DNA of 64,000 nt from an uncultured Caryophanales bacterium (GCA_945873815.1 CAMCEE010000007.1:1-64000); one strand, 5' to 3'. Shown: positions 19,739 to 30,987, counted from the first letter of the stretch. Notes: generated from the sequence alone by a model not told the origin. Made by a program: numbers and translations.

Positions 19739-22700
19739 ATGGATGGTATAATTAATTGGATACTAGATAACGATTCTAGTGTTATTATTGGGTATTTAAA
19801 TTTCTTTTTTATCGCAATAGCTGCAGTTGCATTAATTGGGTTAGTTGTTGGTTTAATAAGGGGGACATATAAATCTGTAACCTACGAAATCGGTTTATTC
19901 ATATGTGTAATGATTGTCATTTTTTGTTCAAGTTCGATAACTAAAGCACTCTATGGAATGGACCTTTCGTTTATACCAGGGGTAGCTGATATGATTCCTG
20001 GTGAGACAAAGACGATAGGAGCGATGATTGAGGAAATCGTTAAAGTACAACTAGAAAATCGTGGAATTACTGGAGATACAACAGAATTTGTAAATACGGT
20101 TACTGTATTATCAATTTCAGTACTAAACATAATAGTTTATATAGTGGGACTACTCATATCCATTATTGTTCTTGCACCGCTTATTCATTTGCTTTTATAT
20201 CATGTACTATTCAAATTGATTATTCCAAAGAAGATTCTAAAGAAACATAAAATAAGATTATTAGGAGGAGCATTAACTGCTCTTGAAGGCGTTATTACAT
20301 TCTGCTTATTCCTTTCACCTTTTACTGCTTTTGCAAATACGCTTACTGGCGCGATGAAAGATGAAAAGGGCAACATCGTAAAAAAAGAATGTACCGATGA
20401 GAAATATAATGCAATTATCAAAGCTCTTGATGCTTATAATAATTCAGCTGTTTCAAAATTTTTCTTTACTATTTCATTAGAAAAAGGAAAATCATTTGAT
20501 GTTTCATTGATGGATCAAGTAACTCAAACTCCTATTAATGGAGAAAAAATTGAATTATATTCTGAATTAGGTAATATTGGATCCCTATTCATTTCAGCGT
20601 TAAGTACTGGCGCATTCGAAAATAATTTTGATGCGGCATTATTATTGATACCTGAATTCGTTGATAGTCTATTTTCTTATCTTGGCGATTCTGTATTAAT
20701 GCAAACAATGCTTTCATTAGGTATGGTATTTATTACTTCTTCTTCTGTAATTCCTGGAAATATTAATTTAGATGGAATTGATTTTAATAGTGTGGATTGG
20801 AAGGATGTTACAAGCGCATTAAATACTACATATACGGCATTATATGATGGAGGAATAATCGATGATATTACAAATGTTGAAGAAGGAAAGAATATTCTTG
20901 ATAATATATGTATTGATGAAACAAATGTTTCATATTATAAAACTGCATTTGAAAGCCTAGGAAATAATGATTTAGTTTGCAAGATTATGCCTAAATTGAT
21001 ATGTTCTTATGCAAAAGCAAATGAAACAAATAAAGAAAGAATATCACTTAAAAAGAATGCTTCAAATGAAGAAAAAGATAATTTTTTGAAAGATTTTGAA
21101 TTTCCAAAAGAAGAAGATTTTTATTCTTCTATTAGATGGGGAAGTGAACTTTCTACCCTTGTTGATGTCTTTTTTGAGATTTCTCAACAATACTATGCAT
21201 ATTACGATAATAAGTTGTACTTTTCTAAAATAGGAGAAGCATTCTCAAATGAACCAATGAATTTTTTATTAGGCAAAGAAAGCGTAACTTCTTATACAAC
21301 GCTTGAAGAAAAATACTCTTCTAATGTCTTTATTGATGGAGGAAAATATAAAGGGAAAGATGTACCTGGAATTAAAGCTATATTAGGTACAAAAGCCAGT
21401 GAAAAATACAAAGGATTATTCGATTTAGAAATCTTCAAAAAGATTGCAAATGAAACGAATAATATTCAAAATCTAATAAATTCGTTCGATGTTAAATCAC
21501 TAGTTTCAAATATGGAAATTGATTCTACAAAGATTGAAGAATCAATGAATGAAGTAAAAACATTAACTGCTTCATGGAGAATCGCTGAGTGGAAAGAGGA
21601 ATTTAGTGGGTTAGTAGATACGCTTCTACCTATTCTTGATATTGTTGATGAAATTGGGAATGATGTAAGTATATTTACCTTAGGAGAAAATATTGAATGC
21701 ACGTTAAATTCCTTTGATAATTCTCAAATCATTAAAACTATTATTCCTCCAGTTTTTGAAGGTATTATCGGTGATTCTTTAACAATTGGAGATGTTAAAA
21801 GAACACCGGATTTCTCAAATATTGAAAACTGGGGTGAAGAAGGTAAATACTTACACAGTTTGTTAGATTCAATTAATGAAATTTCTGCAGGCGGTGCTTT
21901 TGCTTCAATTGATTGGACGAATATCGATAATATCACTAAAGAAGCATATGATGCTGCTGTTTCAAATGGTTACGATGGCTCTTTCGATGATTATTATATC
22001 GATAATTCAAAAATCTATAAAGTTCTATCAACGTTATACGATACTCAATGTATTGGAGGAAAATATAAAGAAGATGGATTAAGAGAAAATGGTATATTTG
22101 ATGATTTACTTAAAGGAATCTTGATTGATGCTATAAAATCATTTGATTCAAATCTTGATCTTGATACTTGCAGGGAAGCTGAATTAATTGATTTAGATTT
22201 TAATTTAGGTAATAATAACGTAGTTTACTCTCAAGATGGAACAAATAAAACTTATGTTTCTTGGAAATCTGATAATCCTTCATATCGTGGAGAGATTGCT
22301 CATCTTGCATTATTGATTGGAGAAATTAAAAATATAAGCGGAGATTCAATGTCTTCTTTGAATGGAGCATTAAACAGAATGAATGATTCATATATCCTAC
22401 GTGATATCATGACATTAATTCTTAAAAATAAAGTTGATTTCTCACTTGAAGAAGGAGTTGCAAAGGAATTCATGCAAAGAGCGGATTTGGATGCTTTCCA
22501 TAAAAAAGATTTATCATTGACTCCTTATGAATATGTTCTTGAAAATGGAAAAGAAACAATCAAATTGACTTCTGATTCTTCTTTCACAACAAGAAAAGAA
22601 GAGATTGAAGCAAGAAAAGCAGAAATTTCGTCATTGATTGATATATTTGAATGTATAGATGATGTAACTTCAGCATTGGATTCTAATAAAGTCGGTGATT

Positions 22701-24913
22701 CATTCTATCCTATTAAAAAATTGACTGCAAATAAATCATTAACATCATCTTTACCTGATGGTGATGATATTAAAACTTCTAATGAAAAATCTATTTTAGA
22801 AAGAATAACAACAATTCTTGAAGATTCTAGAATCTTTAATACCCCTGTTTATGTAGATGGTAATAGAAAAGGAACTACTTCATTTGAATACTTATTCCAA
22901 TATATTACTGGAGGAGATACGGTTGATGTTAGTGACTTCCTTATTAATTTAGAAAGTGATCCTTCTATTATTTATACGATAACAAGTAATAATTTATGGG
23001 ATGATGAAATCGTTGCATTTAACAATAGTCTATATAATATTGTGAATAATGATTTAGTCACTTTATTATCTTCATCAACCGATTTATTATCCGATATAAA
23101 TGGATTATTAGAAAGTGGTAAAACCCCAATTCAAGATCTATTCATGGATATGCATGAATCAATTCTTTTAGATTATTCTATCGGTTATGCACTCGATAAG
23201 AACTTTATTCCAAAAATTCTCGATAATATTGATATTGGAGAATATGAAGTAAGAAATCAAATCTATCATACTGCAAAGAACTATTATGAAAATAAAGATG
23301 CAATATTAATTAAGAATACGTTAAATGCATTTAATGCTCCTAGTGAAATAATCGATATAGTCGATGAAGATAAAATGAAAGCATTCTGGAAAAATGAAGC
23401 TTTATCATTAGAGGAAATAGTTAAAGAAATTGTTAATCTGGATCTTAATAATATGGACGTCCAAAGCGATGCAAATATTGATATTTCAAACATTACTGGT
23501 GCATTTGAACATTCTCTTTGTTTGAATTATTTAGATGATGAATCTCATATTGTTACTCCTTCATATAATGAACGTTCAATTTATCAATTATTGATCATCA
23601 ATTTGATTGATAAAGTCAATGCTGGTATTGATGCAATTGGATTAGATTCAAGTACTGCAGCAAGCTCATGCATTAACGGAAATCGTATGTACAAAGAAGA
23701 AGCTGAAACATTATGTGATGTTATTGCTTCATTCCAAAAATTGAATAAATTCATTAATGGTGAAACTATTGAAATCAATGAAACAAATGCAGAACAAATC
23801 TCGGTAATCTTTGGTGATTTTACTAGAAGCTTACATAGATCAAATGTATATCATTATCTCAAAAATTCAGAAAGAATAGATAATAAATTAAGTGTATTTG
23901 AACAAATTATTTCTAAGATGATTACTACTGCAAATCTCGATAATTCCATCTATAACCCTAATAATCCAAAACACGCTATATTAGGTAATAGTAAAGCAAT
24001 TATAGAAGATAAGATTATGACTATATCTAATGAAGAGAAATTATCTGATGGTGACCCTTCATTAAAATGGGTTGAAGAAGGCGCGGAAATTGATAGAATT
24101 TGTTCACTAATTAAGATATTTAATACTATTGTTTTCGATTCGATCGCAAATGAATTATCTTCTTATATTTCAAAAACATCATTAGGATATGAAGGTTTAC
24201 TACCATTAGTCAATTCTTCTTATCTCTTGCATGATATTGTTTCAACGATGATTAGGGAATTTATTTGTAAAGTAAACATTGATGATATTGAAAATGATAT
24301 AGGAAGTCCTTCATATAAAGGTATGTTAATTAAAGAAGGCTCTAAGATTAATTATTATCAAATCGATTCAAGAACGGATATTGATTTTGCTCATAAGGTT
24401 AATTTATGGAATGATGAAATGTATATGCTTATTTCTCTTATTGATATTGTTAAGGAAATTCAAAATGCAGATAATATTATCAATATTATGGAAAGTAATC
24501 CGTTCGAGACTGTATTATCAAAATTATCAAAGACAGTTCTATTTGATGGTACGGTTGATCAAATTACGATTTCATTAATGCATGATTATGCAACGGTATC
24601 AATTTCTTCTTATTCTTGTTCTTTATCAAAATTCCTCTATGGAACAATAAATAAAAATCTTGGATATGAAGATACTATCGATTATTTATTAGAAAAATAT
24701 GGTTCCTTATCTTATGATTGGAATAAAGAAGGAAAGGGAATTGATGATTTCATTAGAGGATTACCTACATTTGTTTCTGCATACTCTACGTATTTATTAA
24801 ATAAATCATTAGGATCTTCACCATCATATCCAGTATGGGAAAATACCATTGAAGGATATTTAGGACAAAGAATGTCAAATCAAACTAACCTTCAATACGT
24901 ATTCGTTGCATAG
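19739..24913 (+). CDS. Giant protein with an N-terminal CvpA-like four-TM region and ~1500 aa C-terminal region of unknown function
   Basis: Uninterrupted ORF; ALIGLVVGLIRGTYKSVTYEIGLFICVMIVI and KIRLLGGALTALEGVITFCLFLSPF resemble CvpA TM1/TM4. Remainder soluble, Asp/Asn/Ser-rich. Confidence 0.6.
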   Translation: MDGIINWILDNDSSVIIGYLNFFFIAIAAVALIGLVVGLIRGTYKSVTYEIGLFICVMIVIFCSSSITKALYGMDLSFIPGVADMIPGETKTIGAMIEEIVKVQLENRGITGDTTEFVNTVTVLSISVLNIIVYIVGLLISIIVLAPLIHLLLYHVLFKLIIPKKILKKHKIRLLGGALTALEGVITFCLFLSPFTAFANTLTGAMKDEKGNIVKKECTDEKYNAIIKALDAYNNSAVSKFFFTISLEKGKSFDVSLMDQVTQTPINGEKIELYSELGNIGSLFISALSTGAFENNFDAALLLIPEFVDSLFSYLGDSVLMQTMLSLGMVFITSSSVIPGNINLDGIDFNSVDWKDVTSALNTTYTALYDGGIIDDITNVEEGKNILDNICIDETNVSYYKTAFESLGNNDLVCKIMPKLICSYAKANETNKERISLKKNASNEEKDNFLKDFEFPKEEDFYSSIRWGSELSTLVDVFFEISQQYYAYYDNKLYFSKIGEAFSNEPMNFLLGKESVTSYTTLEEKYSSNVFIDGGKYKGKDVPGIKAILGTKASEKYKGLFDLEIFKKIANETNNIQNLINSFDVKSLVSNMEIDSTKIEESMNEVKTLTASWRIAEWKEEFSGLVDTLLPILDIVDEIGNDVSIFTLGENIECTLNSFDNSQIIKTIIPPVFEGIIGDSLTIGDVKRTPDFSNIENWGEEGKYLHSLLDSINEISAGGAFASIDWTNIDNITKEAYDAAVSNGYDGSFDDYYIDNSKIYKVLSTLYDTQCIGGKYKEDGLRENGIFDDLLKGILIDAIKSFDSNLDLDTCREAELIDLDFNLGNNNVVYSQDGTNKTYVSWKSDNPSYRGEIAHLALLIGEIKNISGDSMSSLNGALNRMNDSYILRDIMTLILKNKVDFSLEEGVAKEFMQRADLDAFHKKDLSLTPYEYVLENGKETIKLTSDSSFTTRKEEIEARKAEISSLIDIFECIDDVTSALDSNKVGDSFYPIKKLTANKSLTSSLPDGDDIKTSNEKSILERITTILEDSRIFNTPVYVDGNRKGTTSFEYLFQYITGGDTVDVSDFLINLESDPSIIYTITSNNLWDDEIVAFNNSLYNIVNNDLVTLLSSSTDLLSDINGLLESGKTPIQDLFMDMHESILLDYSIGYALDKNFIPKILDNIDIGEYEVRNQIYHTAKNYYENKDAILIKNTLNAFNAPSEIIDIVDEDKMKAFWKNEALSLEEIVKEIVNLDLNNMDVQSDANIDISNITGAFEHSLCLNYLDDESHIVTPSYNERSIYQLLIINLIDKVNAGIDAIGLDSSTAASSCINGNRMYKEEAETLCDVIASFQKLNKFINGETIEINETNAEQISVIFGDFTRSLHRSNVYHYLKNSERIDNKLSVFEQIISKMITTANLDNSIYNPNNPKHAILGNSKAIIEDKIMTISNEEKLSDGDPSLKWVEEGAEIDRICSLIKIFNTIVFDSIANELSSYISKTSLGYEGLLPLVNSSYLLHDIVSTMIREFICKVNIDDIENDIGSPSYKGMLIKEGSKINYYQIDSRTDIDFAHKVNLWNDEMYMLISLIDIVKEIQNADNIINIMESNPFETVLSKLSKTVLFDGTVDQITISLMHDYATVSISSYSCSLSKFLYGTINKNLGYEDTIDYLLEKYGSLSYDWNKEGKGIDDFIRGLPTFVSAYSTYLLNKSLGSSPSYPVWENTIEGYLGQRMSNQTNLQYVFVA

Positions 24914-24914
24914 T

Positions 24915-25514
24915 ATGAAAAAAATAAAAGAATATTACGAAAATGAAATTGTAATTAATAAATCACGCTTTATTGGTATAATTATTCCTTTATCTAATGA
25001 TTATCAAGTAAAAGACATTCTAAAAGAACTTAATAAAAAGTATCCTAAGGCTACTCATTATTGTTACGCTTATGTTATTGGAAATAAAGAAAAGAGTAAT
25101 GATGATGGTGAGCCTAGTGGTACGGCAGGAAGACCGATTCTTGAAGTGATTAAAAATAGTGATCTTCACGATGTTTTACTAGTTGTTATTAGGTATTTTG
25201 GAGGGATAAAACTAGGGGCTGGTGGTTTAGTAAGGGCCTACGTTAACGCGAGTAAAGAAGTAATTGATAAAGCAGATGTTTTTTCTATTGAAACTCACAC
25301 TTTATATGAGATATCAATGGAATATTCATTATACGATTCGATAAATTATCACTTGCAAAAGGAAAAAGGAAAAATATTAGATACAATTTTTGAAGAAGAT
25401 GTTAAAATATATTTCTTATCAAGAACACTTGATAAGGATATGCTTAATGAGATTTCCAATGGGAAAATTAAAGTTTCTGAAATAGAAACACAGGAAGTAT
25501 ATATAAAAGATTAG
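24915..25514 (+). CDS. YigZ/IMPACT family protein
   Basis: KSRFIGIIIPL, NDDGEPSGTAGRPILEVI, VVIRYFGGIKLGAGGLVRAY. Confidence 0.93.
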   Translation: MKKIKEYYENEIVINKSRFIGIIIPLSNDYQVKDILKELNKKYPKATHYCYAYVIGNKEKSNDDGEPSGTAGRPILEVIKNSDLHDVLLVVIRYFGGIKLGAGGLVRAYVNASKEVIDKADVFSIETHTLYEISMEYSLYDSINYHLQKEKGKILDTIFEEDVKIYFLSRTLDKDMLNEISNGKIKVSEIETQEVYIKD

Positions 25515-25528
25515 TAAAGGAGATATAA

Positions 25529-26353
25529 ATGGGTTGTAATCATGATTGTTCTTCATGTGCCTCCAATTGTGGCGGAGAAGGAATTCAAAAATTAATATTA
25601 AATGATAAGTCATCAATAAAAAGAATTGTTGGTGTACTTTCAGGAAAAGGTGGAGTAGGTAAGTCAATGGTAACTTCATTACTCGCATCTAAAATGGCAA
25701 AAAAAGGTTTTAAAGTTGGTGTTTTAGATGCAGATATCACAGGTCCTAGTATGGCTAAATCTTTCGGAATAAAAGAAAAAGCATATCAACAAGATGGACT
25801 TATTTTACCTTATGTGACACCAAGTGGAATAAAAGTTATCTCTACAAATATGTTGTTGCCTAATGATGATGATCCTATTTTATGGAGAGGAAGTTTAATC
25901 GTTTCTCTTGTTAGCCAATTTTATAAGGATGTAAATTGGGGCGAATTAGATGTTTTATTTATTGATATGCCACCAGGAACAGGAGATGTTAGTTTATCTA
26001 CTTTCCAACAAATTCCAGTCGATGAATTGATTATGGTAACTACCCCTCAAAATCTTGTCTCAATGATAGTAAAAAAATCTTTAAATATGGCTCATGAGAT
26101 GGATATTAATGTTCTTGGAATTGTTGAGAATATGTCTTATGTACGTTGCCCAAATTGCGATGAACATATTTATATATATGGACATAAAGAAAAAGAAGAG
26201 ATTGAAGCTGAATACAATGAAGCACTTCTTGCAAGAATTCCTTTTGATGCAGAAATGACAAAATGTGTTGATGAAGGAAGAGTAGAAGAATTCGATAAAG
26301 ATTATCTTGATTATGCTGCGGATTGTATTTCATCGCTTATTATAGGAGAATAG
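25529..26353 (+). CDS. Mrp/NBP35 family ATP-binding iron-sulfur carrier protein
   Basis: N-terminal CNHDCSSCASNCGG; Walker A SGKGGVGKSMVTSLLA; FIDMPPGTGDVSLS. Confidence 0.92.
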   Translation: MGCNHDCSSCASNCGGEGIQKLILNDKSSIKRIVGVLSGKGGVGKSMVTSLLASKMAKKGFKVGVLDADITGPSMAKSFGIKEKAYQQDGLILPYVTPSGIKVISTNMLLPNDDDPILWRGSLIVSLVSQFYKDVNWGELDVLFIDMPPGTGDVSLSTFQQIPVDELIMVTTPQNLVSMIVKKSLNMAHEMDINVLGIVENMSYVRCPNCDEHIYIYGHKEKEEIEAEYNEALLARIPFDAEMTKCVDEGRVEEFDKDYLDYAADCISSLIIGE

Positions 26354-26354
26354 T

Positions 26355-27602
26355 ATGAATAATTATAAAAAAAATAGAGAAGATGTATATTCTAGATTGA
26401 AAGATAATAGTGTTTTGATTATTTATTCTGGAGAATTAAAACAATTTTCAGCTGATGAAAGTTATCCATTTGTTGTGAATACGAATTTCTATTATATGAC
26501 TGGTATCACACAAGAGAATACATATTTAGTTGTAACAAGAATTAACGATGAAATTCATGAAACTATCTTGGCTTATGAAAATACAGAATTTCATAGTAAA
26601 TGGATGGGAGACTATTTAACTCCAGAACAAATATTTGATATTACTGAGTGCGATGAAGTAAGATACGTTGATGATTTCGATGATTACTTATTAGAAATAT
26701 TAAATAATAAAAAGATTGAAACAGTATATCTCGACTTAGAAAAAATTGCATTCAAAGGACAAATTAATTTTGGTGAAGTATTGAAGAATAAAATTGAAAA
26801 CGAAACTAAATTAGTTGAGATTGAAGATGTCTATAAAACGATTACCACTGTACGTGGAGTAAAGAAAGATTATGAAATCGATTTATATAGAAAAGCAGTA
26901 GATGTAACAAGAGAAGCTCTTGAAGAAGTTATGAAAGAACTTCCTAATATGAAATACGAATATCAAGTTCAAGCAAAATTTGAATATGAAATTAAACGTA
27001 TTGCGAACTGCCCAATATCTTTTGAGACTATTGCTGCAGCTGGAAAAAACGCAGCCGTATTGCACTATAGAGCAAATGATGATACTTTAGAAAACAAAAA
27101 TATGATTCTTCTTGATTTAGGAGCATTATATAAAGGGTATCATGCAGATATTTCTAGAACTTATCCAATAAATGGAAAATTCGGTGAACTAGAATTAAAA
27201 ATTTATAATATAGTTTTAGGTTGTAATAAATATATTATTAATGAAATTAAACCAGGAGTTTCTTTAAAAGATCTTCAAGCTAAAACCGTAGAGTATCTTG
27301 CAAAACATTGCGTTTCGGAAGGATTAATCAAAGATGAAAGTGAAATTGGAAATTATTATTTCCATGGTATTTCACATCACATAGGATTAGATACACATGA
27401 TCCAATGCCACGATATGAAGGAGTTCTTGAACCAGGAATGATTATTTCTTGTGAACCAGGTCTATATTTTAAGGAATTAGGTATTGGTGTTCGTATTGAA
27501 GACGATATATTAGTTGTCGAAAATGGTAGTGAAAATTTATCGAAAGATATCATTAAAGAAGCTCGAGAAATCGAGGATTTTATCGCAAGTCATCGCGCGT
27601 AA
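26355..27602 (+). CDS. Xaa-Pro aminopeptidase (M24 aminopeptidase P family)
   Basis: AGKNAAVLHYRANDDTLENKNMILLDLGALYKGYHADISRTYPINGKF; HGISHHIGLDTHDP; EPGLYF; GVRIEDD. Confidence 0.93.
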   Translation: MNNYKKNREDVYSRLKDNSVLIIYSGELKQFSADESYPFVVNTNFYYMTGITQENTYLVVTRINDEIHETILAYENTEFHSKWMGDYLTPEQIFDITECDEVRYVDDFDDYLLEILNNKKIETVYLDLEKIAFKGQINFGEVLKNKIENETKLVEIEDVYKTITTVRGVKKDYEIDLYRKAVDVTREALEEVMKELPNMKYEYQVQAKFEYEIKRIANCPISFETIAAAGKNAAVLHYRANDDTLENKNMILLDLGALYKGYHADISRTYPINGKFGELELKIYNIVLGCNKYIINEIKPGVSLKDLQAKTVEYLAKHCVSEGLIKDESEIGNYYFHGISHHIGLDTHDPMPRYEGVLEPGMIISCEPGLYFKELGIGVRIEDDILVVENGSENLSKDIIKEAREIEDFIASHRA

Positions 27603-27667
27603 AATAATATTAAGTTGCATATGTACTCTAAAAGATATATACTATTAATTGCGACTGAGGTATTAAA

Positions 27668-29164
27668 ATGAAAAAGAGACTTTTATTATTATTTACATTA
27701 ATCACAACAATGATTGTTGGTTGTGATAAAACTAGTTCATCTATAGCAACTAGTAGTGAAAAACAATCTTCGAGTGAAACTGTTTCTAGTGTCACTTCTA
27801 TTGCTGATGGTTCAAGCACTTCCGCTCAATCATCGTCTGTAAGTGTTAGTTCGGTCACTTCCGTTCAATCATCGTCTGTAAGTGTTAGTTCTGTTGCTTC
27901 CTCTCAATCATCATCTTCATCTATTAGTATTCCTGCAGTAAATGATTCATATAAAGGAAATTATTATAATTCTATATCTGATTCAATGACGGGATCGACA
28001 TTACAAGATAATTTGAAAAGGCTTATTACAAATGGACATAATGCAAGAGGTTACGATGCTTTATGGACAGCTTATAAAACTACTGATGTAAGACCTGGCA
28101 CAAACATTGTTTGGGATATGTATTCTAATTGTTCTTATAATGTTTCAAGAGATCATGGTGGAAGTTATAGTGGTGAAGGAGATATGTTCAATCGAGAACA
28201 CTCCATCCCTCAAAGTTGGTTTAATAAAAGTAATCCGATGGTTTGTGATGTACATCATATCTATCCAACTGATGGATATGTAAACGGAAAAAGAAGTAAC
28301 TATCCTTATGGAGAAGTAGGAAAAGCAACATATACTTCTAAAAATGGAAGTAAACTAGGATCTTCTTCATTCTCTGGATACTCTGGAACAGTTTTTGAAC
28401 CAATCGATGAATATAAAGGCGATTTTGCAAGAACTTACTTCTATTTTGCAACTAGATATCAAGGTGTTGCAACTAGCGGTGAAGGACAAAATGTCTTTAG
28501 AAATTCATACCCATATTTGACAACATATGCGATTAACTTATTTACGAAATGGAGTCAAATGGATCCTGTTTCTCAAAAAGAGATTGATCGCAATAATGCT
28601 TGCTACGCATTTCAAGGAAATAGAAATCCATTTATCGATAAACCATCTTATATTGCAAAAATATTTGGGGTATATGGTGGTTCGCTTCCTTCTAATCCTG
28701 GAGGAAACACTTCACAAGAACAAAATACTTCATATGAGATATGTAAACCGGTAGTTGGAGAAACATACAAGTTAGGCTTCTTCCAAGAATCATTGAATGA
28801 AACGATGTGGATTGATGGAACATATAATGATGCTACTCCATGGTACTTAAAAACAACAACAAATTATAATGATGCTGTGAATGTAACAATTGAAGAAGCT
28901 TCTAGTGGATATTATCTTTCAGTAACAATTTCTGGACAAAAGAAATATATTAATATGGTTAAAAATGGAGATCATAAGAATTTATCTATTGATGATACAA
29001 AGTCCACGATTTATACCTACGATGATACGTATAAAACATTTGTCTCATCACTTGATGGAGAAAAAAGATATCTAGGAACTTATAACACATATACTACATT
29101 AAGTTGTAGCAGTTATTCTCATATATCAACCTCTTATCCTTCACATTTCTACAAACAAAAATAA
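27668..29164 (+). CDS. Endonuclease I-family nuclease lipoprotein with Ser-rich linker (paralogue 1)
   Basis: Lipobox-like TTMIVGC, Ser-rich stalk, FNREHSIPQSWF...DVHHIYPTDGYVNGKRSNYPYGEV. Confidence 0.85.
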   Translation: MKKRLLLLFTLITTMIVGCDKTSSSIATSSEKQSSSETVSSVTSIADGSSTSAQSSSVSVSSVTSVQSSSVSVSSVASSQSSSSSISIPAVNDSYKGNYYNSISDSMTGSTLQDNLKRLITNGHNARGYDALWTAYKTTDVRPGTNIVWDMYSNCSYNVSRDHGGSYSGEGDMFNREHSIPQSWFNKSNPMVCDVHHIYPTDGYVNGKRSNYPYGEVGKATYTSKNGSKLGSSSFSGYSGTVFEPIDEYKGDFARTYFYFATRYQGVATSGEGQNVFRNSYPYLTTYAINLFTKWSQMDPVSQKEIDRNNACYAFQGNRNPFIDKPSYIAKIFGVYGGSLPSNPGGNTSQEQNTSYEICKPVVGETYKLGFFQESLNETMWIDGTYNDATPWYLKTTTNYNDAVNVTIEEASSGYYLSVTISGQKKYINMVKNGDHKNLSIDDTKSTIYTYDDTYKTFVSSLDGEKRYLGTYNTYTTLSCSSYSHISTSYPSHFYKQK

Positions 29165-29172
29165 GTAAAATT

Positions 29173-29213
29173 AAAACGCTAGCTAAAGATTAATCTATAC
29201 TAGCGTTTTTATT
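29173..29213 (+). terminator. Intrinsic terminator
   Basis: AAAACGCTAG...CTAGCGTTTTTATTT hairpin. Confidence 0.75.
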
Positions 29214-29262
29214 TGTAACATATTTGCAATAATCTTATTTTATGATTATAGTGTTATCTATA

Positions 29263-30987
29263 TTAGTTAATCTCAATTGTACTTATATAGAAAGAATTAC
29301 TGCTTAATGTCGAAGTAACTTCAATTCTAATCTCTCCATTTAATGGGATATCTGAAGTGAATAAGTATTCTTCGCTTTCCTTTTGAGTAAGTGAATCGAC
29401 TTCACTAGATAATCTTGATTCACCGACAAATACTTTTAATTTGATTGATGAGAAATTTGTCGCATTAGATGCGCATGTAAGTTTTATTGTACTTACTGCA
29501 TTAGCATAATCATTCGTAGTAAGAACTAAGGTATGATTCAAAGATGCATTAATTCCTTTATTTAAGAATTGTACTCCTCGATTATTATTATCATTTCCAT
29601 TCGCATTTACATTACTTTCAAAAGTGATGTTTTTGTCTTTAAATGTGTCTTTATCTTCTTCATATACCATGTTGAATATGAGTTTTTCTCCAATGGTTTC
29701 ACCGAATTCTTTATAAGCTTCTTTTGCATCAAGTAGTATTTGATAGTTTGTTACTAGAGCTTTTTGTGTATCAGATAATTTATCATAAGCGTTAGATGCT
29801 TTGGAAATTGAAGCTCCACTAGATGAAGTGACTGTACCAATAGAATTAATTAATGAGATGACTTCGTCAGCATATTCTTGATCTGATTTATTCTCTTCAT
29901 CCTTATTTCCTATGTCGACATCGTTACCAATGGAAGTATTTCCTCCAAATATTTTATTGATGAATTCTGGGTGATCGATAAATGGATTACGATTCTTTTG
30001 TAATTTATAAACTGCGTTATTCCTATCAATTTCCTTTTGAGAAATAGGGTCATCTTCACTCCATTTTGTAAATAAATCGATTGCGTATTTTGTTAAATAT
30101 GGATAAGAAGTTGAAAAAGAAACAGCACCATTAGCAGTTTTTGTCGCTTTTGCAGGATACCTTGTTGCAAAATAGAAATATGTTCTTGCAAAATCACCCT
30201 TATATTCATCAATTGGTTCGAAAACTGTTCCAGAATATCCTGGGAAAGATGAAGGACCCAATTTACTTCCATTATTAGAAATGTAGGAGTAATTACTTAC
30301 TTCACCATAAGGGAAATTGCTTCTTCTATTATTGACATATCCATCTGTTGGATATACGTGAAATAAATCTGATTTCATCGGACGTTGTTCACTAAAATAA
30401 CTTTGTGGTATTGAATGTTCACGATTGTAACCATCTCCTTCTTTTTTATATTGATGATTTTCTTTGTCTCCTCCACAAACGAAATTCTCATTAGAATACA
30501 TATCCCAGATGATATTTGTATTTGGTTTGCAATCTGTTTCTCTATATGCGGTTAATAATCCATCATAACCTAAATCATGATAATTCTTACTAATAAGAGA
30601 AGTTAATGTTTTTTGTAATGATTCTCCAGATAAGGTAGGAGAAATACCTGAATAATATCCATCGTAAGAAACTTCCATACTTGATGAATTATTCGATGAA
30701 CTAGTAATAGAAGAGTTTGAAGAGACAGTATTCGAACTATTGTTATCATTTGAACTTACAAATGAATTATTTGATTCTAATGAACTAGTTTCTACACTTA
30801 TTTGTGATGAACTAGGATTTAATGAAGTAGTATTATTATCATTTGATGTCGTAGATGAATCTACTATACTATTTGAACTTGTTTCTTCTACATTAGAAGC
30901 AATTGAAGTAGAAGATGATGTGGTAGTATTGTTACATCCAATGAGTAATAATGATGATACTAAAAATAAAAATATCTTTTTCCTCAT
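29263..30987 (-). CDS. Endonuclease I-family nuclease lipoprotein with Ser-rich linker (paralogue 2)
   Basis: Lipobox-like LLLIGC, Ser/Asn-rich stalk, YNREHSIPQSYF...DLFHVYPTDGYVNNRRSNFPYGEV, then a helical KASNAYDKLSDTQKALVTNY module. Confidence 0.85.
   Translation of the reverse strand: MRKKIFLFLVSSLLLIGCNNTTTSSSTSIASNVEETSSNSIVDSSTTSNDNNTTSLNPSSSQISVETSSLESNNSFVSSNDNNSSNTVSSNSSITSSSNNSSSMEVSYDGYYSGISPTLSGESLQKTLTSLISKNYHDLGYDGLLTAYRETDCKPNTNIIWDMYSNENFVCGGDKENHQYKKEGDGYNREHSIPQSYFSEQRPMKSDLFHVYPTDGYVNNRRSNFPYGEVSNYSYISNNGSKLGPSSFPGYSGTVFEPIDEYKGDFARTYFYFATRYPAKATKTANGAVSFSTSYPYLTKYAIDLFTKWSEDDPISQKEIDRNNAVYKLQKNRNPFIDHPEFINKIFGGNTSIGNDVDIGNKDEENKSDQEYADEVISLINSIGTVTSSSGASISKASNAYDKLSDTQKALVTNYQILLDAKEAYKEFGETIGEKLIFNMVYEEDKDTFKDKNITFESNVNANGNDNNNRGVQFLNKGINASLNHTLVLTTNDYANAVSTIKLTCASNATNFSSIKLKVFVGESRLSSEVDSLTQKESEEYLFTSDIPLNGEIRIEVTSTLSSNSFYISTIEIN

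Noticed and set aside
25419-25688. Minus-strand ORF of 89 aa across the yigZ/mrp junction
   Set aside because: Antisense to two well-supported genes.
27780-27920. Direct repeats TCATCGTCTGTAAGTGTTAGTTC as a possible CRISPR-like array
   Set aside because: In-frame Ser-stalk coding repeats (QSSSVSVSSV) inside a lipoprotein gene, with no unique spacers.
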